From Diaporthe sp. PMI_573 (Eukaryota > Ascomycota > Sordariomycetes > Diaporthales > Diaporthaceae): a DNA stretch of 64,000 bases. The stretch is from NCBI GenBank assembly GCA_021399435.1, contig JAJTUP010000003.1:1116001-1180000 (forward strand). The letters are read 5' to 3'. Below are positions 13,203-24,314 of the stretch, in pieces (the stretch's first letter is position 1; each line of letters begins with the position of its first letter). The notes beneath the pieces were generated by a model. It saw only the letters and a list, made by a program, of their open reading frames with translations, made no database searches and had not been told where the DNA came from. A program made the translations under genes and the position numbers.

Positions 13203-15614
13203 ATGGAGGAGTCATTGGAAACCCGGGATCGCGCATCATGGCATGACCAATCTTCATTCAAGCGCCGGCAAACAGCTAGGGAAAGCCTGCAGCCATGGAC
13301 ACCCACTCGCTGTCATCGGTTGCTTCGCCCCCTGAAGACACACGTTTCTGCCTTGAGGCGCGAGATCGACCTGGAGGACTCGGAGAGATTGAGTGATGGT
13401 GTCAGCCAGGATGGCGCTGCTGAGACGAATCGTTCAGGTCTCCAGCATACCTACTCGCGGAGAGGGCAGAAGGCAAGGGGACGTCCTAGCATTTCAGCAG
13501 TTCCAAAGCATTCCTCTGCGGGCACCCCAAAGAGGAGACCGAAGAGAAGCATCACACAGCCAGGAGAGATCGTCCTACCAACTCCTGTTATCCGCAGGGC
13601 CCGAGGTCAACAACTCTCTTCACCAGCACAGCAACCACCAGTTGCAGATGCCGAAGTGGTCATCAAGCGAAAGAAGAGGTTCTCGGATTTCCGAGGCCAA
13701 CGGACACCATCCATCCTTACGACTCTTGAGAGTGAAATGCAGCCGCTCCGCAACCGCGTCTCGGCAGCCCGATACTCGCTCTATGATTCTATACTCCGAG
13801 CCGTCCACTCCATTCTCACAGCCACTGCAGTGTCGTCTCCGGCCTCTCCTGGGAGTCGCTCTCTCGTGGCTATGTGTCTTCGTATGGTCCCCGAGTATAT
13901 TGGCGAGCTCGAGTACTGGGAGCAACGGGACGCGGAGGAGGAGGGAACCAAATCGACATTGCAAAACTCGGAAATATCTAATGAGATATATGGAGAGCTC
14001 GAGGCCATGCTGCCGACTGGCCGTGAAGCCGGTCACCTCAGAACAGTTGTCCGAGCCCATGCCATCAAGGTCGTCAGAGACTCGATCGCCGAGGGCCTGC
14101 TGGACGACAGCTTTTCGATACTGCTCATAAGGCTTTGCTGCAAAACAAAGTCTTTCAGGGAGAGCGAGGAGCTGCTGCAAGAACTGATCGATCGTTCTTA
14201 CCCAAAGCCCAGAGGCGCCGATAGCACCTTCGACGAGAGCCGGAAGCTCGCACCCCTGAAAACGCTGAGGGACTTCGCGAGGGAGTCTGGCAGACCACAG
14301 TTTATGCAGAGACAGCTTTGCAAGTTATTGAAACAACAGCAGCTGCCGCTTCTCTGGCTGTCCACAAGAGAATTTGGTGCGATTTGGTCTTTCATGGTTA
14401 AGGCCCTTTCCAGTGACGATATTTGCGACGACACTGTATCACTCGCGGTCCAAACGATCACAACACTCTCGGCGCAGACCAGGCTTGAGACCGTGTCTCT
14501 CAGAACCCACAGTAAAGACCTCAAAAGCTTATCACATCAGACTTTAGTCAGTGCTATTACAGCAGTTTCTACCCTGTCCATTCTGGGCCAGGAAGCCAGA
14601 GATTCACCCGCGTGCCAGACCAGTCAGGCAAGCAGATCTTCAGCTTCACAAAAAGTCGGATATATCATTCAGAGATGTATGTACGAGTTAAGAAGGACCA
14701 GGAAATCAAGCTGGCCAGTCACTATTTTGAACCTGGCTGCATTTTTCACGAACACATTGCCAGACAGTCACAAGGGCAGGATTGAACCAGGAGTTTTGGA
14801 TCGAATTATGAGCGGCCAAGAGAGCGTAGAGGGCAGGCAACATTACGAAGCAGTCACATCCCTCATCGGTGCTATCGCACAGTACTGTGGTCGAGGATCA
14901 GCACAGCCGTCACACTGCTACGTCAACAGGCTTTGCGATCAGCTCGAGCAAGAGTTGTCTCCCATCGGATCTCCGAGAACTCTACGGATGGACTGTGCGT
15001 TTGTCCTGGCAGAGCGGACGAATGATCTCCGTGACCTCGCTTTCGCTGAGTCGCTTGACGCAGCCAGGACCAGAGAACAGGTCATCCCGACGCCTCGGAG
15101 GAAGTCCGTCTCGTCAGCCTACCGCTGGGACGAGGACATATGCGAGTGGATCACAGTCACTCCCGCGCCAACGCGGCGACAACAACGAAGCTTATCGTCC
15201 GGTCTGTCGCCCCCTCCGGAACAGGAACCTGGTTCCGGTGGGGGGCAGGAAGAAGACTCGACAGAACACGTTCAGCCGAAACAGAGGCAGAAACTTGCTC
15301 GTGCTGCAACGACAACCACAAACTCAAGCTCCATTAACAAGACTTCCCAGCGGCTCTGCAGCGGCATACCATTGGGGAAGCGGAGCTGGGAAGCCCATCA
15401 CCAATCAGTCGATCATCTGGGTCATGACGATGATGGTGTTGTCGAAGGCCTAGGCGCCCAGCGCAGCAGCAACGATGAGAATGGGGTGTTCCTTCGCCAG
15501 GATGGCACAAAGAGGCGTCGCACCACGTCACTGAAACCATCTCGGGCCATTTTGAAAACAATTACCAACATTTCTCGTGACGGCGAATGCAGCGAGGACG
15601 AGCTCGGCCTCTGA
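13203..15614 (+). CDS. uncharacterised 803-aa fungal protein, probably nuclear
   Basis: Single exon from ATG 13203, 803 aa. I do not recognise a family. Visible features are an N-terminal TPTRCHRLLRPLKTHVSAL segment (about residues 33-51), basic patches that could serve as nuclear localisation signals (VIKRKKRFSDFRG near 155, KRRPKRS near 110), and a mainly helical middle (about 170-600) with leucine-rich repeating helices resembling an alpha-solenoid. The C-terminal 170 residues are disordered and Ser/Gln-rich. Residues 625-650 (VSSAYRWDEDICEWITVTP) look like a short conserved peptide with acidic and aromatic residues. Codon use matches the neighbours. A chromatin or cell-cycle role is possible from the composition, but this is a guess. 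Confidence 0.75.
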   Translation: MEESLETRDRASWHDQSSFKRRQTARESLQPWTPTRCHRLLRPLKTHVSALRREIDLEDSERLSDGVSQDGAAETNRSGLQHTYSRRGQKARGRPSISAVPKHSSAGTPKRRPKRSITQPGEIVLPTPVIRRARGQQLSSPAQQPPVADAEVVIKRKKRFSDFRGQRTPSILTTLESEMQPLRNRVSAARYSLYDSILRAVHSILTATAVSSPASPGSRSLVAMCLRMVPEYIGELEYWEQRDAEEEGTKSTLQNSEISNEIYGELEAMLPTGREAGHLRTVVRAHAIKVVRDSIAEGLLDDSFSILLIRLCCKTKSFRESEELLQELIDRSYPKPRGADSTFDESRKLAPLKTLRDFARESGRPQFMQRQLCKLLKQQQLPLLWLSTREFGAIWSFMVKALSSDDICDDTVSLAVQTITTLSAQTRLETVSLRTHSKDLKSLSHQTLVSAITAVSTLSILGQEARDSPACQTSQASRSSASQKVGYIIQRCMYELRRTRKSSWPVTILNLAAFFTNTLPDSHKGRIEPGVLDRIMSGQESVEGRQHYEAVTSLIGAIAQYCGRGSAQPSHCYVNRLCDQLEQELSPIGSPRTLRMDCAFVLAERTNDLRDLAFAESLDAARTREQVIPTPRRKSVSSAYRWDEDICEWITVTPAPTRRQQRSLSSGLSPPPEQEPGSGGGQEEDSTEHVQPKQRQKLARAATTTTNSSSINKTSQRLCSGIPLGKRSWEAHHQSVDHLGHDDDGVVEGLGAQRSSNDENGVFLRQDGTKRRRTTSLKPSRAILKTITNISRDGECSEDELGL

Positions 15615-18600
15615 AAAGGCCCGACGCGGCCAGGCGTTGATTGTTAATAGCAACAAGAGGAGAGGGGGGTTGTTTGGGTAGGGGGTGACATCTGCAGGCA
15701 TTGTTGCAGGTCAAGGACCAAGCAGTATGGTAGTTCGATACGACATGTTGGGAATAGAATATGAGAAAAATGCATTAACATGCCGCATGCTGTGTGCGTG
15801 GCCCGCTGTCGCAGAGCCAAGCTTGTGAGGCTGTCTGACGTATCAAGATTGTGGAGCCTCGGGAAGGTGTGGGCGGCGCGCAGAGCCGCGTGTGCAACCT
15901 TGCTGAAAGGCGCAAGCATGTAATACGTTGTGCTATTTGCCCATAGCTGGTTTGTCTAAAGTCTCTGGCGGGCTTGTTGCGCAAGGGCCCCGGAGTTTCG
16001 TTACCTCCCAGATGTCATAATGCCATGCTGATGGAGTCCTTCAGCCAGTACGGCAGTGCGATCGCGGATCGCAGCCCGGGGCGACTTGGCATCCTGACGC
16101 ACGACCCAAAACAGAACATTCGGTCTCGCTTGATCTTGCCGTTTCACCCAAGACTTGAACAAACATGCGCCTGGGTTGGTTGTCTTGGGGTGGCATCCAT
16201 AATGTCAAGAGCTATGATGGGTGTTGGTCTGATCTTGCTACTCGTCCGCCAGAAACTGGGACCCTCCCATCCCTGGCGTTGATCTGCTACCGCAAGGTCG
16301 CCTGGCTGGCGGATCTCCGCCCGAGGATCGCCCGCCACCGACCGAGGTCAGGGTGCGTGCCGGGCGAAGCTGGCAAGGGCGGCGTGGGCCAGGACGCGTG
16401 CTCCAATGAAGGCTCAGCTGGCGGACTTGCGAAAAGTGCACTGGCCGTTGCGCCATTGTCTTCGACGCAGCTGGGCAGCGCGTGAGTTCTTGAGATGTTT
16501 CGGGCTGGTGAGTCTGTTCGAGAATTGCGTAGATGATGACCCAATCCCCGTCTAAAGTCTGTAAGTGCCGGCCGGTTATTCTGGTCAAGCGGCCCTCTCT
16601 CCCAGCCCCCACCGAGAATCAGATGGCATGTGTTCTCGTGGCAGCGCGCAATGTCGTTTCAGCCACTGCAACCTGATTGCGTGATTGGCCCGACAGTAGC
16701 ACCCGCAAGGGCTGGTCGATAAGGGAGCGTCGTAGCGACGTCGCCAACTGACGAACGCCTTGCTGGGCAGTCCGATATTTTCGTCGAAGCTCAGTGACCT
16801 CGGCCACACCATGTCTCGCTGGCAGGTGATAGATTGCGTCGGCACTTGGCGACTGATGACCTGCGATCAGCTGGGTCACTACACGAGACATCGGATGGCT
16901 TCGACTCTGAAGCGACCTCAATCTGGCTAGGCCGTCGCGACAGCTGTCCAACTCAATTCAAGCCTTTTGGAACTTGATATATAACAATAGATTGATAAGT
17001 GGCCAGACGCAGGTCCAAGACGCGCCAGTTGCATGTAAATTGGAAAAACATGGCCTGCCGAGCCCCGAGTCTGCATGTCTAATCAGTGGTTCTCTTGCTA
17101 GCGTCGTGATTAATTTTGGATATCTCGAGCGCGGGGTGTGCTTGTCCGCTTCAAAACGGTCTGCCAGATTATGGAGCACCGCGAGAAGCTTGTTCGAGAT
17201 GGCGAATAGCTTGATCTACCAGGCAACGTGTTCCGCGGACCGATTAACCGTGTGGCAGGTCGATATTGTCTCAGCCAGCTATCTGGGAATCCATGGCTGC
17301 CAGGGCCCCACACGGTTCATTGGTGCAGAATATAGATCACTGACACGGGGCGTCTGCATGCTTATCTGGCAGTGGACAGTAGCGCACTCTATGAGAAACT
17401 CTCGACGCAAACTCTCAGGTAGCAGTAGTAACACTGGGGCTTACGGGGAAAGTGACCACTTTATCATGTCTCAAGACCGTTGTTGCGTGCTCCAGGTCAG
17501 CAGCGCCAGATCAGTGTCGAGGCCCGCTTGGTCATTTCCGTCCGCCAGGGTCCGCCTGTACGGTAACGCAATGGTAATATGGCCACTCAATAGGCTGCAG
17601 GGGAGGCGGGCAGCACGAGCATATGATGTGCAGAGGGAACCGTCAGCCTTCGGGTAGATCGAGCTATAGCCATAAACAATACTGTACCAGTGCAACAATA
17701 ATTGTGGTAAGCGTGGTTCTTGCCAAGCCGAGTGGGCATTCGGCATCCTGTGGGATCTCTGGCCCTCGGGACAAGCCAGCGCCCCGAAGCAGTCCCCAGA
17801 TTTCGGAAACGATGATGGAGAATTCGTTTCCTATAGTGTAGTTCAGGATCTCCACAGGCCCGCTAGGGCCCACTGGGGGTCAAGATCGACCTCCAAGATG
17901 ACGGTCGAACCTGCTGATTCTGTGGTAAGAGTAGATACGAGGAAGGAGGGGGATACTTTTTGCCCAGTAAGCCAGCGTCTTGCCAGAGTTCAAGTGTGTA
18001 ATTGCACGGACTCGTGGCAAGCTGGGCTGAGGTGCGGCTCCACCAATTGAGGGCGCCTAAATGCGGCACGAATACCCAAACAGGCATGCGGCAGGGATGT
18101 TGGCGCGAGAGGCTGTTAGGGACGCGAAGTGAGAGGCGATGTGAGTGGGCCGCCCCTGAGCAGAGTCGTGGTGGGGCAAGGTTGTTTGGCCCGTTTCACA
18201 TGTCCGTGTGCAGAGGCCTGCTGTCCAATGGGCCGTCGTCAATCGGCCAGCTTCGAGAGCCTTCGCTGGCCGAGAGCAACTTGAGAGGCGTCGACTCTCC
18301 GATGGAAATTTTCCCACCCCGCCCACGAAACAGAACATGGCGGTTTGGCAGGGGTGGGGGGGGACGCGCACACTATCGTCATCCTGCCGTGCAGATGCAG
18401 AATGGACCTTGCGCAGGAGGAGACCTGCGAGAGTTGGGATGACCAATCATTTGACAGCAACTCTCAGTTCGTCGGCTCAGGGACGTGCTTGCCGGCCAGC
18501 TTGGCAACGCAGCGTCCGAAAAGTAAAAGAAGAACAGCATGACGGAAGAAGCCAGAAAGCGACCACGGCTCCGGCTTGTGGCTCAGGCATGATGTGTCCG

Positions 18601-20629
18601 TGAGTGCTGCGGTTGTCTGTTGTTACTATGTTTGTTCAGACGACGGGAGGCCTGGGTGGCTGAGAGGTGATTGGCGGGGATCGTCACTGGGGTTGCCCTG
18701 ACACATGCAGTTCGTGAATCATGGGTGCCAGTCGTGGCAATTGGGGCGGAAAGCCGTGACTGAACTTGACGTCTGAAGTGTTTGGATGAGTGGTTCACAG
18801 CAGTTACTCCGTAGTGTCCTGAGGGAGATGGCTGATGGGGTCTAAAGAAGCGCATGCATCTTTCGGGTCGATCTCCTCGTCGGTGGCTGGATGCCTGGCT
18901 GCACCGCCGGTTTGTTGGGGTCTGACGGGCACGAAGCCACTCAGGCACGAGGCAGGCAGGCATGGCAAGGGTCATGAACTCCGCCAGGTCCGTCACTCTC
19001 GGAGAACTCCATTCAGTGCAGGGCCAAGAGGTGCATGGGATGCTGCAAGTGCAGGCAGAGGTGACAGATGCGAGATAAGCAGATGCCAAAAAGAGGTTCA
19101 GGCGGCTCACATAGCAGGCGCGCGCCGATTTGTGGGTTCCAAGACCTGTGGGCGTTTCGGTGTCGTGGCCAGCGCGGGAACAGGGCTTTCTTGGGGGGAG
19201 CTGGGGGGCAGCCGATCCACGTAAGAAGAAGGAAAAACGAGAACAAATAAATGCCTGTGCTGGTCGGTGCAGTGCAGTGTAGTGCAGTGCAGCGTAGAGC
19301 AGCAATATACGGCTTGACGACACAGAGCAGGTACGATACTGTACTTCAAGGACCAAGGAGGCACGTTGAGAACCTCTTAAGCTGCCGTAATAATGCATCA
19401 CAAAGGTTATATGCTGCATAGGTACAGACGTAGTACGGTAGATATAACGTAGTACACACTCGGTACACATACACGTACGGTGGCACCGTGTGAGGGTCGA
19501 TTGGAAGGGTTGGTTGCTGGCAGGTTGGCGGGCTGACGGGAAGGTGCAGGGTACGTATCTTTTCATGGCCACCCCTGTGCCCCTGTACCTCACCCTCTCC
19601 ACTCTACCCTACGCTGCACCCCGCTGTCGTGTCCCTTCCCTTCCTTCTGCAGGAGGGGCCGCGCTCTCCCAAGGCTCCAAGGTTCCCCTGAGTCGTCGCT
19701 CTCGCTGTCCAGATACTGGTGGCTGTCCCAAGTAGATCGCTGCAGGCCGTCGACAGGCCACTTGATTGGACCCCACCAGGGATCCCACTCACGACGGCCG
19801 ACCACTTGCTTGGCATATATCCGCCCGCCACTTCCCCTCTGCTCTGGCCGGCACACCCACGTCGTCCAAGATTTCAACCACGCTTTCTTCATTTCACTTC
19901 AACCCAGCAGTCCGCGACTCTTGAGTCTTGTCTTCTTGACTCACTCCCTTCCCTCCCTCTTCTCTTTTTTTTTACAGTCCTTGATATCCTCGATCAATTC
20001 TTGCATCGGGCTATCGGGCGCAGGCACTCCTTTCACTGTCTTCAATTCGTCACCGGGCTCCCTTTTCTCATAAGCCCCCTTTTTCCCCACCGCAGCACTT
20101 CACCTCGACTCACCTCACCACAACAATACAACGGTCAAGACAACTGGATTTGTGATTCGGGGCCACAGTCACACAACGAATTTTCTCTCTTCGGATTTTT
20201 CAAACGCCAGACCTTTGTTGACTCGAGGGCTTTCTTGGTTGGGACTCGGCTGAGAACAAGGGAACAAACGAGAATAGGAACAATCCCCTTCACCATTCAA
20301 CAACCGGGAGCGAACAAATACGCCTCCACAACATTCACTTTTATCATACGGGTCCCATACGAGCCTTTGCCAAGGACAGACCCGCCCGGACCCGCCACCT
20401 CGGAGCATTCGACTCGCCTTAGTGCACATTCCAGTCTGTTTCTTGCTGGCCTTGAAATCAGATATCCGCCCTTTCTGGCCCTCGAGGCCCAAAGGACGCC
20501 ACATCGACGACAAGAAAACCATCCTTCTCCTAGGGACCAGGCCGTCACCTAGGAAAGGCACCGTTTTCCCTCCGTACCCACGCGGTACTCCGAACTCATC
20601 CCACACACTCGCATCACAAGCTATTCATC
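15615..20629. other. 5 kb gene-poor stretch and long leader of the reductase gene
   Basis: No recognisable protein or RNA gene in five kilobases. The longest open frames (227 aa at 16974-17657 plus, 339 aa at 18583-19602 minus, 277 aa at 19719-20552 plus) show no motifs and have compositions expected of non-coding GC-rich DNA. At 19261-19300 there is a short imperfect GTGCAGTGCAGT-like repeat. From about 19850 to 20629 the plus strand is strongly pyrimidine-rich, consistent with a long 5' untranslated leader of the reductase gene. Confidence 0.55.
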
Positions 20630-22363
20630 ATGGCCGGAGGCGATGATGGGGAGACGGCTCAGGCCATCAACCCTTACCTGGAGAACCAGCTCCTCGCCAA
20701 CTACCTGTACTACATCCTCGCCATCATGGCAGCCTGCGTTATCACTCACAAAGTATACAACACTCTGGTGAGGTATGTGCGAACAGTATCGTCCCTGAAC
20801 AACAACACCCAGGCCTACTTCGCCCAGGAGTCATGGGGCCATGCCTTCTTCAAGAGGAGCCTGCAGTACGCACCAGTCTTCCGCAAGAGGCACAACCGCG
20901 AGTTCCAGGTCAGCTCCGCCATCAACATGGGCACCCTTCCCACCAGGCTCCAGCTCATCGGCCTGATCGGCTACTTCGCCACCAACGTCGCCTTCTGCTG
21001 CATCGACATCCAGTTCCAGGGCAACTTCAAGAGCTGGACCAAGATGTTCCTGTACCGGACTGGTGTTCTGGCCGTCGTCAACATGATCCCCCTCTGGTTG
21101 ATGGCTGCGCGCAACAACCCGCTGCTCACCTGGCTGGGCATGTCCTTCGACACCTTCAACTTGCTTCACCGTTGGTTGGGCCGAATCGTCGTCCTCGAGG
21201 CGCTGGCCCACACCGTCTGCTGGATGGCCTCCAAGGGCCTGCCATTCGCCACCGTCATGGGCATCACAACCCAGAGTCCCTTCCTGATGTTCGGCCTCAT
21301 CGGTACCATTGCGTTTCTGTTCATCTTCATCCAGGCTTGCAGCGTCTCGAGGCACGCCTTCTACGAGACCTTCAAGATTCTGCACATCATCGCTGCCGCC
21401 GTGTCCATCGTCGGTGTGTGGTACCACCTCAAGCTCAAGGACTTGCCCCAGCTCAAGTACCTGTACGCCGTTGTTGCCCTGTGGTCCTTCGACCGTGCTG
21501 CTCGCCTGATCCGCCTTGCCTACGCCAACGTTGGTGCAGGCGGCACCAAGACTCTGGTCGAGGCTTTGCCCGGCAATGCCGTCCGCGTCACTGTCAACAT
21601 GGCCCGCCCTTGGGCATTCGCCCCGGGACAGCATGCGTACCTGTACTTCCCTAGCATCAGCCTGTTGCAGTCGCACCCTTTCTCTGTCGCTTGGAGCGAG
21701 GAGACTGACTCATACGACGGTGACAAGCTGCCCATGGACCGCAGCGACATCCTATCCATGAAGAAGACCAGCATGGCGTTCATCATCCGAGCCCGGACGG
21801 GTGCCACCGGGTCTCTCTACAAAAAGGCAGCAGCATGCCCCGATGGCAGACTGGTGACGTCTTGCTTGGTGGAGGGTCCTTACGGCGGCGACCACAAGCT
21901 GCAATCGTACGGCACAGCCATGCTCTTCGCAGGTGGAGTCGGTATCACCCAGGCCGTACCGCACGTGCGTGACCTCGTCGCCGGGTACAACAACGGCACG
22001 GTCGCGGCACGAAAGATCGTGCTCGTGTGGATCATCCAGAGCCCCGAGCACCTGGAGTGGATCCGCCCGTGGATGACCGAGATCCTGGCCATGGAGCGCC
22101 GCCGCGAGTGCCTCCGCATCATGCTCTTCGTGTCGCGTCCCCGCTCCACCAAGGAGATCCACTCCCCCAGCGCGACCGTGCAGATGTTCCCGGGGCGACC
22201 CAACATTGAGCACCTCATCGGCGCCGAGATGGAGAACCAGGTCGGCGCCATGGGCGTCACTGTTTGCGGCCCAGGCGCGCTGAGCGACGAGGTGCGGTTA
22301 GCCGTGCGAAATCGCCAGTACAACGGCACCATCGACTTCTGCGAAGAGGCCTTCAGTTGGTAA
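20630..22363 (+). CDS. ferric reductase-like transmembrane flavocytochrome (FRE/NOX superfamily)
   Basis: Intronless, 577 aa from ATG 20630. The N-terminal half is a multi-span membrane domain with the two bis-haem histidine pairs of the family, His180/His194 and His252/His266, each with 13 residues between. The cytosolic half has the FAD-binding HPFS motif (349-352), the EGPYGG loop (415-420), the NADPH-binding GGVGIT motif (435-440) and a CGPGALSDEVR nucleotide motif, and it ends in FCEEAFSW, the usual aromatic C-terminus. The family moves electrons from NADPH through FAD and two haems across a membrane to Fe(III)/Cu(II) chelates or oxygen. There is no obvious signal peptide, and the extracellular N-terminal segment is short. 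Metal reductase is more likely than NADPH oxidase because the protein lacks the longer NOX loops. The upstream leader is unusually long. Confidence 0.92.
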   Translation: MAGGDDGETAQAINPYLENQLLANYLYYILAIMAACVITHKVYNTLVRYVRTVSSLNNNTQAYFAQESWGHAFFKRSLQYAPVFRKRHNREFQVSSAINMGTLPTRLQLIGLIGYFATNVAFCCIDIQFQGNFKSWTKMFLYRTGVLAVVNMIPLWLMAARNNPLLTWLGMSFDTFNLLHRWLGRIVVLEALAHTVCWMASKGLPFATVMGITTQSPFLMFGLIGTIAFLFIFIQACSVSRHAFYETFKILHIIAAAVSIVGVWYHLKLKDLPQLKYLYAVVALWSFDRAARLIRLAYANVGAGGTKTLVEALPGNAVRVTVNMARPWAFAPGQHAYLYFPSISLLQSHPFSVAWSEETDSYDGDKLPMDRSDILSMKKTSMAFIIRARTGATGSLYKKAAACPDGRLVTSCLVEGPYGGDHKLQSYGTAMLFAGGVGITQAVPHVRDLVAGYNNGTVAARKIVLVWIIQSPEHLEWIRPWMTEILAMERRRECLRIMLFVSRPRSTKEIHSPSATVQMFPGRPNIEHLIGAEMENQVGAMGVTVCGPGALSDEVRLAVRNRQYNGTIDFCEEAFSW

Positions 22364-24314
22364 ACACCTCCAATGACGCTCACGTCAGTCCTTACTACCA
22401 CGATCCGAATAAACTCCATATGCGCCTTGTGTCGCTAGGACAACAAACCACCTTGCGTATACCCAGCGCGTTCTTTCTGGGTGTGTGTACATATTTATTA
22501 TTCATGGAAACTTTTCTTTACATTTTTCCGTCTCCCTCAAACGGCCTTTTCTGGCCCCGGGTGGGAGATGGCGAGCGACACAAGACGGTGCACGTTCCTT
22601 ACACGCTTGGGAGGGCTAGCTGGCTGCAGTGCTTAATATTGGCACATGTGTGTGAACAAAGAGTCCGATATTTTTGCATTTGTAGCCGCTACATTTTGGA
22701 ACGAATGGAATGAAATAAGACCGTCTCAAAAACTTAAATGTGTTATGAACCTTGTTGCGTCGTGAATCCGTGCAGTAATGTACAATGTGTGTGAATGAGA
22801 AGCTGAGTGGAAATGTGTGTGAGTCTGCCGGTGCAAATGAATAGCCGAGGCGGCGCTCACAGTGGGCCGATCCCTGTTGGTGTCTGGTCCCACGGAGGAT
22901 ATTGGCCATGTTATTGTACTTACATGATGGCAAGTCTAGGTATGGGGGATGAAGACAATGGTAAAAGAAGCCGTACCGACAGGCTGTACTACGGTTTGTT
23001 GGCACACTGTCTCTTGTTTCTTGGGATCAATGAGTCAAGGCTGATCCAGCCTCGCACAGGGTGGGAACCGCTGCCCATCTCCGCTATGTGTTAAAGCAGT
23101 TGCTGCGGATGCATTTTACAAGCCGGAAGCTCTATTTCGAAACCTGAATAGGTACGCAATGAAGGACAGACTTGCGCATTGCAACAGTAGCTACAATAAC
23201 CACACAATGTTTTTGTAAATTCTATGAAGTTTTTGAGCCTCAAGTGCTTTGTTGTAAGAGAACACGCGCAAGACTGGAGGATATGACGAACAGCTAGATG
23301 CCTGTAGCTTGCGCTGACGCTTGTCCTTCGATGTCTAAATTTGAGGCATTACTTCTTTTACCGATTGCAGACAGACAGAGATCTCAAAGTCGCCCCAGCC
23401 CTGGTGTCCCGGGACTTGACTTGATTGCATGTAAAGACCGGAGTTTCATTTCAACAGGTCTCTGCCAGTGAGGCATCGGCGATCAGTTGATGCCGAGAAG
23501 AACGCGATTTGCACCACTTACGCCTAATTTTGACACGATGAACATCGAAAGCATTAGAATCCCATCTTGTCCTAGGATAGTCGTGTTCTGGCCTGGTTTC
23601 ATGGACCGGACATGTTCTCAGCCTCGCTCAACGTAGAAGTGACATAGAACCACAACCGACACTCTGGGTTTGATCCGCTAGTTCCAGACTACAAACCCCA
23701 ACAAAGTCATTATGTCCGCCTGCTTCTGTTCTTCCAGACATTACGCCACGGCCTGATCCCGAGGCGTGTATGTAGACAGCTTCTCTTCCAACTCAGTCTC
23801 GAGAGGGTCTTCATCGAAGTATTTATTCTCACAAATGCAAAAAAATATGACCCTCTTGCCGCATAAAGGAAGAATAGTACCTGCCGGCTGTCTTCATCGG
23901 GTAGTTCAGACCAGACACCCTTCGGCATCGCCGGCTTGGGCTAGTGAGAGACTATCTCCGATCCTGCTGAATGAATAAGTCCGCTGTGAGGGTGAACATT
24001 AATTATGTCCGTTTAGGTTTGATCAGCCCTGACTCTTCAAGGACCCATGCGGACTTCAAGTCGAAGGCCAATCAGGAAATCGAATCCGTTCCCCACGGGG
24101 TATTAGTTCTCCCCCTGGGGGTGTGCCTGGCTGCGAATTGCATGAATGCTACCAGCCAATACTCGTGGATGCAACGGTGTATAAGTAATGCTGCCCACCT
24201 CAACCACCCTCACGAGTCACTCTCAAATTTTATCCATTACTCTTCAAGGCTCTTGGCAAGCAAGCAACACCGAAGTATCTGTAACACTCTGATGCTCAGC
24301 TGTCGACAATTACC
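22364..24314. other. intergenic region, promoter of the sugar porter
   Basis: The first part holds the 3' end of the reductase transcript (AATAAA at about 22408). The middle (22650-24000) is more AT-rich than the flanking genes and has no coding signal. Near the porter gene are two GTCCG sites (23979-23983, 24007-24011), CreA-like sites (24091-24096, 24115-24120) and a TATAAG element near 24180. Confidence 0.6.
24091..24120. promoter_or_regulatory. pair of CreA/Mig1-like GC boxes
   Basis: CCCCAC (24091-24096, reverse GTGGGG) and CTGGGG (24115-24120) both match SYGGRG, the consensus of the carbon catabolite repressor CreA. They lie about 200 bases upstream of the sugar porter ATG. The motif is short and occurs by chance, so this is a suggestion only. 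Confidence 0.35.

Noticed and set aside
16974..17657. 227-aa open frame on the plus strand
   Set aside because: No recognisable segment and no neighbouring exon that continues it.
18583..19602. 339-aa open frame on the minus strand
   Set aside because: No motif, an unusual residue mix and no splice logic; typical of chance frames in GC-rich fungal intergenic DNA.
19719..20552. 277-aa open frame on the plus strand before the reductase
   Set aside because: Composition follows the CT-rich leader (Ser/Pro/Leu/Phe) and no domain is visible; better explained as 5' leader.
20831..21676. 281-aa and 273-aa frames overlapping the reductase in other phases
   Set aside because: Shadows of the ferric reductase frame, which has all haem and nucleotide motifs.
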